Source: Sycobia sp. Sy_11 (Eukaryota > Arthropoda > Insecta > Hymenoptera > Epichrysomallidae). Taken from it: a stretch of DNA of 64,000 nucleotides. The translations under genes and the position numbers were made by a program. The notes beneath the pieces were generated by a model that worked only from the letters and a program-made list of their open reading frames with translations, did not search any database and was not told the DNA's origin. Shown here piece by piece: positions 55,951-64,000 of the stretch. The first letter of the stretch is position 1. The number at the start of each line of letters is the position of its first letter. Location of the stretch: assembly GCA_018907035.1 (NCBI GenBank), contig JACCIC010000380.1:1-64000 (forward strand), read 5' to 3'.

Positions 55951-57261
55951 GTTTTTGCGAGAAGTTATGCACGAAATGTATTAGAGGATTAAAGTTTATG
56001 TTTGCGTGACAGGCGTACAAGTTTTTCGTAATTCGCATACTATATATATACACACGTTGGAATCTTTATTATTTTATGGTAAAGGACCCACCAACTTTTA
56101 ATTACTCCTATATATTATTAAGCCAAGGATTCTTCATTACATACTTTGCGAGGGAATTCTGAAGTTTTGTTCGTGTATATCAATTGAAAGATGCATAGTA
56201 TAGCTATACTAATTCTTCGAGGAATGCACGAGTATGAATTATATATATATAAATAAAAAAAAACTAAAAAAGTCTGTGATAAAGTTCATTAAATTCATTT
56301 GTTATATTACTAATAATTAAATAATATCATTGGTTTTTTAACTGATTGATAGATCATAGTTTCATTTGCTGCATCGTGTATGATTAATACTTAAATCTAA
56401 ATTGGTATATCTAGCAGCAGCATAAAATATAAGGATAAATATAAATATGAACGTCTGGGACTATAAATTTAAGTATGCGTATGCGTGTATACATGCGTGT
56501 GTGTATGTGAGCATATGCGCGCACGTGTATATATATATATATATATATCGGATGCTTAAAAAAACAGAATAACAAGCGTACGGAATCGAAGCCGAGCTCG
56601 GAAGAGCTCCCCGATCGAATTATTTGCGCTGCTTGGATTCTCGAGGGTGTAGCGCAAAACTACATTGCTTCTTCAATCCGCGGCTCTCTTGATGTATGAA
56701 AACGGCGGTTATATATTTTCCTTTTGATTTTCTTTACTGTATTATTTCACGACATTGACTAAATGTTGACTAATCAAGCTCTTAAAAATATAACCTAAAT
56801 ATGTGTGTGCGTACGCGTCTGTGTACATATATGATTGTTACATAAATTCGCTTATTTATAAATTGTACATAATTGCGCGTTGTAAGTTTTTCGACTTATA
56901 TGTTGTAATTAGTATATAATTTAATATATAAGATAGTTTAAGAAAATTCATGCTCCACGCAATTATATTATTGATAGGACGCTATTCTGGTATATTGTGT
57001 ATTGAGTGCTTTGCGACGTCGATGCTCGGCCGCGCATCAGTCACTACCGATAAAGATAATATAGCAGACGTGTACAAGATAGATTGAAATATTCGTAGAT
57101 ATGGGCTCGAATCGAGAGAGGTACGTGCGTTGTCTCCTGGTGGCAAGCGCTCGAAGTCGCTGTCTATTTCTACAAAATGCGAGAATTTCCGACGTATGTT
57201 TAAGTGAAAATAATATTCGGTGAGAATAAGTGAAATTTTTCTTTCATTTCTATTTATACAG

Positions 57262-57264
<3 letters not shown>
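55950..57264. other. non-coding stretch
   Basis: No recognised gene. Contains a perfect 16-bp palindrome TAGTATAGCTATACTA (56196-56211), a short TA run (56529-56548), and CpG-richer DNA at 56580-56700 and 57000-57180. The latter holds an ATG-plus-donor candidate at 57101-57121. Confidence 0.4.

Positions 57265-57314
<50 letters not shown>
57265..57314. repeat. (TA)n microsatellite, 50 bp
   Basis: Pure TA tract at the left edge of a GC-rich block. Confidence 0.97.
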
Positions 57315-57317
<3 letters not shown>

Positions 57318-57339
57318 CCATCTCATGAGCTATTATTAT

Positions 57340-57565
57340 AGAAGAATGGACGAACATGGTCCGGCAGGCCTCTTCCCTCCGCTTGCACGGACGGCGTATA
57401 AGCGTCAGCGACAAAACGTCAGCGAGTTACGCGTCTATATAATTGGGACTCGACGTCACGTACTCTCCACCCCCCCTCTTCCATCCCCAGAGGTGATAGA
57501 GAGACTGCACCGGCGCGGCGCATCGATCGTATTCCGGTCGAACGGACAGTATGGACGAGGGAATT

Positions 57566-57613
<48 letters not shown>

Positions 57614-57830
57614 AAGAGCCAGGTACTTATCTGCAGCGGACATTGACGGCTGGCTCTGACCTTGACGCGAGCGATGGACCGTCGTAATGCGGTTTTCGTT
57701 CGGAAATGCGCTGCGGGGTGAAGCCTCCCTCTCCCCGCCCACGTTTTCCGCGATTATGCGAAGGAATCTCGCTTGGGCGGTGCAGAGGGGTCGGAAGGGG
57801 AATTTGCGTATACGGCAGAAGAGAGGCCTA
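57340..57830. promoter_or_regulatory. GC-rich island with GA tract
   Basis: CpG-rich DNA on both sides of the GA microsatellite. Open frames on both strands are partly microsatellite-derived and unrecognised. Regulatory role inferred. Confidence 0.3.
57569..57611. repeat. (GA)n microsatellite
   Basis: Forty-three bases of pure GA. Confidence 0.97.
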
Positions 57831-57839
57831 TGTAATGTA

Positions 57840-58440
57840 TTAATATGGGTTCTCCGTCATACTACATAATGGATTTTCATAACGAGATCTTATATACTAT
57901 CGCGGGGATTGCATCTGCTCATTCGTTGAAAAAAAAGAAAGAAATAATCGAATTCGTAGAATTGGAAATTTACCAAATAGCTCGCACAAGTTAGTCGCAT
58001 TCATTTTCTAGAAAGCTAAATGTATCGATAAGTAGTTATTTCATCGGTCCGTAACGATAAGTGTAACGTTCTATTATAAATTATGCACAAACGAATGACG
58101 AAATCTTCTTTTTGAACGTCGCTGGTTCTACATATACGATTCTTTGATCGGCTGTTTCAGCGCTGGTGATCGACTTTTCTAGAATTTTTTTTTCCCACGT
58201 TGAAGAATCGGTTCCTTGAATGATAAAATAGTTGCAACACTGTCTGCTTTTTAGATTTCTGAGGATAGCCCGCAACATTTTCATGACAGTTTATACGCTA
58301 TAAAAGCGTAGATCTCGAAATATCAAGCTGTATATATGTAGCTTTCTGTAGAAACGTCAAAAAAAAAAAATCAATCTCTATAATATAATTGAAAGCCATC
58401 GATATTATAAAATATTAATTTATAGAATTGAATAACGGCA
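57840..58440. other. non-coding stretch
   Basis: Nothing recognised. Confidence 0.45.

Positions 58441-58442
<2 letters not shown>

Positions 58443-58492
<50 letters not shown>
58443..58492. repeat. (CT)n microsatellite
   Basis: Fifty bases of pure CT. Confidence 0.97.
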
Positions 58493-58495
<3 letters not shown>

Positions 58496-58499
58496 TATT

Positions 58500-59249
58500 T
58501 GCTTAGTCTATATAAAAAAAATGAGAGCAACGAAAAAAAAATAAACGAAAAAACAGAACGAGTATTATAGTCTCGACATGACCAATTCCAATAGAGCGCA
58601 TTGCGCACTCGATTGCTCGGCCCACGGTCCACAGTTCGAAATCCATGATTTATTGACTGGCTTTATTTTTTTTTTTTTATATTTCATCTTTTATTTTTTG
58701 TTTTTTGTTTTTTTTTTTTTTTGTTCACGAACAAATACGAGAATCATGAGGCTCGATGGGTCATCCGTGCGTAGAGTAGTTTAGCCGAGAGTTAAAATTT
58801 TTCGACTGACGCGTTTTTCAAGCCTTCGTTAGCTTAACGGATTTGAATTATCGGCGAGTTACTGCGAAAGGCTTAACAAGAACGAAATTTTTGAAAATTT
58901 AAGCATTTATCTTTCCTTGATAAATAAAAAAATTTTCATTTTGTCGGCCGGATTGACGCGTATTATGTTAAATATAAAGGATTTTGTATAGTCGAAGTAG
59001 ATAAAATATCGATAAATATTGGTAATTTTATAAACGGAAAAGTCCGACGAACCATCGACATGTTCTACGAAGAGCAAAATGTGTTGTATTATAAAATTAG
59101 TTTATCCTGAACAAGATTGAAAAAAATTAAATGTTCAATACTTATATTTTCTATATAATTGGATCAAAATTTAACATAATACGTTCAAAAACAATTGGTT
59201 AAACCTCACATACATGGAGTGCTTAGAACTTATCAAAATTGATTTTATG
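58500..59249. other. AT-rich non-coding stretch
   Basis: Contains T-runs at about 58667-58722 and no gene. Confidence 0.45.
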
Positions 59250-59334
59250 CAATAAGTATCAACAGTAATATTATTTATTCCATTATAACAGATTAATAAT
59301 GGAATAGTTCATATTATTGTTACATATTTCATTG
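59250..59334 (+). ncRNA. candidate pre-miRNA-like hairpin
   Basis: The left arm 59250-59286 and right arm 59296-59334 fold with a 9-nt loop. The inner 11 bp (TATTCCATTAT/ATAATGGAATA) are perfect, then a small asymmetric mismatch zone, then about 11 more pairs (AACAGTAATAT side, one G-U). The outer CAATAAGTAT/ATATTTCATTG pairs imperfectly. Length (85 nt), small loop and internal bulges fit a pre-miRNA, but no known miRNA seed was recognised and the stem is very AT-rich. It could be a decayed inverted repeat. Confidence 0.25.
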
Positions 59335-59339
59335 AATAT

Positions 59340-60935
59340 ATTGGATTTCTCGTACTATTTCAAATATTCGATAATATTAATAATATTTCATAAATAATTT
59401 TATCGCTTCAAATCTAGTGAAATGTATTAAATTCGTTAATCCTGTCATGAATAGATTTATTATAATATGTCGAGACCGATAACTGAAGTATTTAAGAATT
59501 TTAGGCAGAAAATAGCATTAAATCTTGTACTAACGCTATTTTTTACTGAACTCGCGAATGCATTATAATATAACATTTAAGTCAATTCAAATGTCACTTA
59601 GGATCGTTCTATTAATGTTATTTACAGATTGATACGTTCGTTGCATGTAATTTGAAGTTCTGCGCAAAGGCAAAGAAAAATTTATTCACACAGGTACATA
59701 AAAATCATTGAAAGTTCACCGCAATCGAAAAAAATATGTCATTTTCTCGAAATTAGGATTACCTGCCATGGATGTCATCTATCATGAAGCTAACAAATAA
59801 CAGAAAGTTTTGTTCGTTAGATTATGTAATAACCTCTCCTTGTACAAGCGGCTATCGCCTATCGATTCAATCGCCTTAAAGAAGCTTTAGTGTATGAATT
59901 CGTGCATTTCTCAGCTTACCCCTATCCTCATAGATAGATACTCAAGGAGACGCGATATACAAACAATGCCTATAGACTATTATACGCGGGTATTATAAAG
60001 CGAGAAAGAAGCTCGACGATAGCGACGCGAGGGAGTGAGGGGGAGGGTGGAGATTCGAGCACGTGGAATCGAGGATACCGAAGTACGCGCGCGTTGTACT
60101 GAGAGATGTCGTCGTCGATGTCGCCCCCCCCCCGTCTCGTTATATGTAAAACACGGCGGCATATTTAGTTTGTAATAAAATAGTATTTATTGCGTCTATA
60201 TGTGAGAAGTACATCGATTTTTCATTAATTTCGACAAAGAACTAACAAATTTTTTGGTTAAGACAAAATCAAAAATAATTTCCTTTAATGCAATCTACAG
60301 AAATTTTTGTTATTATTATAAAAGTCACAGTGTATGTATTATTGAGAATTTATCATTATAATCTCAAATAAATGGACTGCACAAAATTTTAAGATTTCTT
60401 ACGTTAGTTTTCATAATACCTGAAAGAATACCATTGCATTTTTAGATATGCCATTTGTTTCAACAGACGACGAAAATTTAAAATGTGAGTTCTGCACGGA
60501 CCATTTGGTCTTATATCGAAAGAAAATACATAAATGCTTTCAAGTTTGTTATAACATGGTTGTAATGTGTGTCATAATCAAAAGAAAACATTTATATTGA
60601 GGAAAAAACTCATCTTATTGAAATAAAAAGAATCGTACTTTTATCAAATATAATTAGCATTTTGAATAATGACCTAGCTGATTATTACTTTGTTAAGTAC
60701 TTTCTCATTATTTTTTTTTCTGCATAAAAATTCATTAAACATAATTTGCAGGGATTTACTAGCAACGGTAAGTTTTTTTTTTTAAATCAAAATAAGATTG
60801 TAAAACAATGAAGGGACCTGCTGTTTTCAGATTATTTAAGACTAGTACATTGAAACAAAAGAATTTAAGAGTGCTCTGTAAAAGAGAAAATTTGATTTTC
60901 CTCTCGCGACAAGTTTTATGCTTCCGCGATTTTCT

Positions 60936-60937
<2 letters not shown>
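59340..60937. other. AT-rich non-coding stretch
   Basis: No gene. A short CpG-rich patch at 59990-60135 ends in a 10-C run (60124-60133). Confidence 0.45.

Positions 60938-60998
<61 letters not shown>
60938..60998. repeat. (TA)n microsatellite, 61 bp
   Basis: The longest pure TA tract in the window. Confidence 0.97.
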
Positions 60999-61001
<3 letters not shown>

Positions 61002-61086
61002 CGTTGTTGTTCTTGTCTCTATCGTCTTCTCAGCGAATGAGCGAAGATAAAGAACAACGAACAGTGACAGAAAAAGAAATAGAGGA

Positions 61087-61094
<8 letters not shown>

Positions 61095-61134
<40 letters not shown>
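61095..61134. repeat. (GA)n microsatellite
   Basis: Forty bases of GA, 96 bp after the TA tract. The spacer has loosely complementary GTTGTTCTT and AAGAACAAC words. Confidence 0.95.
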
Positions 61135-61138
<4 letters not shown>

Positions 61139-61149
61139 TGAGCGAGAAG

Positions 61150-61477
61150 GGGAAGGCATTTCCACTCCGTTAACTAAAAAAGATAATAACTTTGTAAAAA
61201 TGAACTATTGAAAAATGAATCAATAGATAAATATAATTCTTTTAATTTACGATAAACTTCTAGAACGTTTTACTTATTGCTATATCAGAAATATGGTGCT
61301 TGAAACAGGATGTTTTTCTTATGAATAAATGAAATTATTACTAAATAAGTTGATTTCTTTGAAAGTTAATTATTAAGTTATCATTAGATATCATTAAGAT
61401 ATCATTGATATACATCAAGATATCATTATCCATTTAAAACATTTTCAGAGCTAACATCTCTGCTCTTCTAAATCTAC
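61150..61477. other. AT-rich leader to the octamer arrays
   Basis: No gene. Contains several ATATCATTA-type words repeated between 61381 and 61432. Confidence 0.45.
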
Positions 61478-61492
61478 ATTCAGAAAAATGTA

Positions 61493-61842
61493 TCGGTTAT
61501 TGGCTTATCGGGTTTTGGATTATAGGTTTATCATTTGATCGGGTGGTTGAGTTGTGGGGTTAGCGAGTATTGGCTTGTTGGGTAATCGGTTATCGGGTTA
61601 TGAGGCTACTGGGTCCAGCTTCTTGGGTTTTGGATTATGGGGCTATTGGATTGGTGGGTTATTAGGTTATTGGGTTATCGCGTAATGGGATTATTGGATC
61701 ATAGGGTTGCCGGGTTATCGGGTGAACAGTTATGGGATCATTAGATTATCGGGTTATTGTATAATTGTGTTATAGTGTAATTGGGTTTTGGGTTATCGGA
61801 TTATGGAATTTGTAGTTATTAGATTATTGAGTTTTGGATTAA
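61493..61842 (+). repeat. degenerate octamer array 1 (TTATYGGG-like)
   Basis: About 43 head-to-tail units of 8 bp (some 7 bp) with consensus TTATCGGG or TTATTGGG, G-rich on the plus strand. Examples in phase: TTATTAGG, TTATTGGG, TTATCGCG, TAATGGGA, TTATTGGA. The array is bracketed by direct copies of ATTCAGAAAAATG (61478-61490 and 61875-61887). The unit resembles a telomere-type G-rich repeat but is much decayed. Confidence 0.85.
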
Positions 61843-61856
61843 TTAAATCTACAATG

Positions 61857-62193
61857 TAGGTTAATTAAACCTATATTCAGAAAAATGACAGAATTTTTTT
61901 CTCGAAAATCACCCTGACATTTCCAAAATGTCGGTGAACAAATGATTCAATTTTGGTACAGAATTATCTTTCGTGTCTAAAAAATCTATACTATAGTAAA
62001 CATCTATACTGTAGTATTTTGATGATTTCTGTAACTTTTGTGTGAAATATTATTTATATTTTTTGAACTATGATTTTCATGTTCTTTTTTTATGGAATTC
62101 GTCATGAAAATTCGATTTTCGTTAAAATCCACTACTCTATTCGTAGCTATCACCTCAAAAAACGTAAGTATACAAATTTTCATCTCTCACTTT
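61857..62193. other. spacer between octamer arrays
   Basis: AT-rich. It contains the inverted repeat TAGGTT/AACCTA (61857-61873), a hairpin at 61909-61937 (TCACC..GACATTT/AAATGTCGGTGA with a 2-nt bulge) and an 18-bp tandem pair ATCTATACTRTAGTA (61984 and 62002). Confidence 0.6.
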
Positions 62194-62197
62194 CTCA

Positions 62198-62553
62198 GGT
62201 TTTGGATTATTGGGTTATGGGATTTTGGATTATAAGTTTATCCTTTTTTTGAGTGGTTGGGTTATTGTGTTCGCGAGTATTGGTTTGTTGGGTTATTATT
62301 TATTGGGTTATCGCGTAATTGGGTTATTGAGTTATAGGTTTGTGATTATTGGATTATTGAGTTTTGGGTTACTGGGATGTTTTTGGCGTATCGGGTTATC
62401 GGTGTATGGGATTATCAGATTATCGTATTGTTGTGTTATCGGGTTATCGGGTTATCGTGTTATTGTGCTTGTTGGTTTATTGGATTATTGGGTGATTGAT
62501 CTGTCGGGTGATCGGGTTCTTGGGTTATCGGCGTATCAGTTTATGGGGCTCTT
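62198..62553 (+). repeat. degenerate octamer array 2 (TTATYGGG-like)
   Basis: About 40 units of the same octamer. Landmarks shared with array 1 sit at a constant 710-bp offset: TTTTGGATTATA at 61513 and 62223, and GCGAGTATTGG at 61563 and 62273. Array 2 therefore arose by duplication of array 1, or the reverse. Because 8 is not a multiple of 3 the array cycles frames every 24 bp. It yields an open, hydrophobic 136-codon frame (62210-62620) of repeated GLL/GYRVI-type peptide, probably an artefact. Confidence 0.85.
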
Positions 62554-62589
62554 CAGATTCTCCGGTGAAGTCGTCCCTGATCAACTAGA

Positions 62590-62675
62590 CATCAGTTTCT
62601 ACTGTGAGAAGAGAAAATAGCCTGTTTAAGTGGATGCTGCACGCATACATCGGTTTCTACTGTGTGAATACATAA
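62590..62675 (+). repeat. short direct repeat after array 2
   Basis: ACATCAGTTTCTACTGTGAGAA and ACATCGGTTTCTACTGTGTGAA lie about 58 bp apart, suggesting another local duplication next to the arrays. Confidence 0.7.
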
Positions 62676-62689
62676 CTCTCCATAGAAAC

Positions 62690-63300
62690 CTTTTTGAAAG
62701 ACTTGGAACTCTGTGTTGAGCGTGGTCAACAGGCGTGTTCGTTAATGAACTATGCGGATCACCTGCGTCCGGCGTTTGGGCAAAAAACAGAGGGTCGCCC
62801 ATAAGCGCGCAATTAGTTCTTCTTGTTTTTCGTCTATTTTTACTTTTCTTTTTTTGTTACACCTTCAGTCTCCAGCTCACGGTATAGTCGCGTCGGCTGG
62901 TGCGTTCGTTGCGGTTGTTCTAAAAGAAAAGTTTTTCGTAGAGGAAAATTAGGACATCGCGTTGAATAACAGCGGCGCCCTTGTGCAGGGACAGGATTGA
63001 CAGAGCGTAAACGCAATCAGCGGAGCCGTTTTGTTTTCGATTTTTGGTTGATCAGTTATCCGTCAGAGACAGTGAGGAAGAGAAAGATTTTTTTTTGCCC
63101 ACGTCGGTAAAAATGGAATTTTATAACCTTCGCAGTCGGGTATCACAAAAATTTTATTGTACTTTTAATATCGTTTTCCAGTTGTTTATTTATATGTCTG
63201 TTGAAATAGACAAGGAAATTTTTCTAATAATGTATAAGTTTAAAAGCTCTCTTGTAAAAGGAAACATTTCCTTTATCATTTCAATATAACGGACTGACTA
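62690..63300. other. unique, moderately GC stretch
   Basis: No gene recognised. A 66-codon plus-strand ATG frame (62752-62952) contains a hydrophobic segment after a basic start and CTTCAG inside, but no family fits. GGCGCCCTTGTGC near 62974 is superficially like a retroelement primer-binding site, without any flanking LTR signals. Confidence 0.35.
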
Positions 63301-63835
63301 AGTCCTTTGTAATACTGATTTAGCGATGATACCACGATGAAAGTTGAGTATTTCACTTTATTTTGTCGTTTTTTTATCTTTTTCCAATCCTAATAATTAC
63401 CGTAATAATCAATATCATTCAATATGCGATTCAATCATTGATATCAGCCTAATGGATATTTGTTAAAATTATCTGGACTAACTTAGAAAAATTAACGTAC
63501 AATCTACGCTTGATTATCTAAACAACTTTTCCCTATCGTTCTAATTAGTGGATAGAAATGCCGAACGACCGAGTCATCGATAAACGACAGCTTGACGTTC
63601 CAATTAATCTTAAATCCAATTAAACCGCGCAAAATTCATTTTCAGTAGAACAGAGAGGATTCGGTCGACAGCCTTGGGGGCATGCGGGAAAATTTCACGA
63701 TTCACGGAATTCAATTCAATGTAAAACTTTGTGCTTTTTGCCCGCGGCCGGGGTAAATAAAAATTTTCTAAGCCCTCTCCTCCATCCGCATTCTCTCGAC
63801 TCGTTGAAAATTTTATTTTAAACCTGGCTAGAATC
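63301..63835. other. AT-rich non-coding stretch
   Basis: Nothing recognised. Confidence 0.45.
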
Positions 63836-64000
63836 GCGGTTTAAAGGGCGAACTTCACGGGTGGGAGGAGCGAAGGTGACCCGGGACGTGGCAAAAACAA
63901 TGGCCGAAAACGAAATCTCGCGACGGCGACGTGCATAATGCGTGGGACGGAGTAAAAGTTGCACCTCGCCTTTTCTTGTCCTGGCGGCGGCACTTCCAGG
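63836..64000. promoter_or_regulatory. GC-rich island cut by window end
   Basis: CpG-rich, repeat-free sequence begins at about 63836 and runs to the window edge. It may be the start of another regulatory island. Confidence 0.25.

Noticed and set aside
61493..62553. Octamer arrays as a CRISPR array
   Set aside because: Unit is 8 bp and contiguous without unique spacers, and the DNA is eukaryotic.
62740..63050. GGCGCCCTTGTGC near 62974 as an LTR-retroelement primer-binding site
   Set aside because: No LTR pair, polypurine tract or gag/pol coding sequence was found nearby.

Overview
The window looks like insect nuclear DNA, most likely from a hymenopteran and quite possibly an ant. The AT-rich background alternates with short islands of high GC that are full of unmutated CpG, and dinucleotide microsatellites (TA, GA/CT, CA/GT) are extraordinarily dense. 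There are no operons, Shine-Dalgarno sites or long conserved reading frames. Species and chromosome cannot be named from the sequence alone.

No complete protein-coding gene was recognised. Most long reading frames are artefacts of microsatellites, which give runs of SLSL, ERER, YIYI or THTH, or of stop-poor GC-rich islands. Two places look like possible 5' exons. One is on the minus strand near 1613-1764 and ends in a near-perfect splice donor. The other is on the plus strand near 7571-7651, at the end of a GC-rich, promoter-like stretch at about 6.0-7.65 kb. If either is real, the rest of the window is best read as a very large intron or gene desert carrying regulatory islands. That reading is inference.

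Layout. 0-2 kb: GA microsatellite and GC-rich islands. 2-6 kb: AT-rich DNA with an (ATT) tract and a GC-rich patch at 4.07-4.48 kb. 6-7.7 kb: promoter-like GC-rich block. 7.7-15.8 kb: AT-rich DNA with a large divergent inverted repeat at 11.88-12.54 kb. 15.8-20.8 kb: GC islands and a cluster of seven (TA)n tracts. 20.8-28.2 kb: a stretch without long (TA)n tracts. 28-43 kb: AT-rich DNA, many (TA)n tracts and a 188-bp snap-back inverted repeat at 30.0-30.2 kb. 43.1-44.4 kb: the strongest GC island, with G-runs and alternating purine-pyrimidine DNA. 44.4-61.2 kb: more islands, a second (TA)n cluster at 49.4-53.8 kb and several hairpins. 61.5-62.55 kb: two degenerate arrays of an octamer close to TTATYGGG, joined by a constant 710-bp offset.

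The most unusual items are the octamer (telomere-like, G-rich) double array, the 36 (TA)n tracts of strikingly uniform length, the two long inverted repeats, and several near-perfect hairpins (59250-59334, 49858-49910, 36344-36373, 40506-40536, 6007-6029). All alignments and counts were made by eye and should be recomputed.
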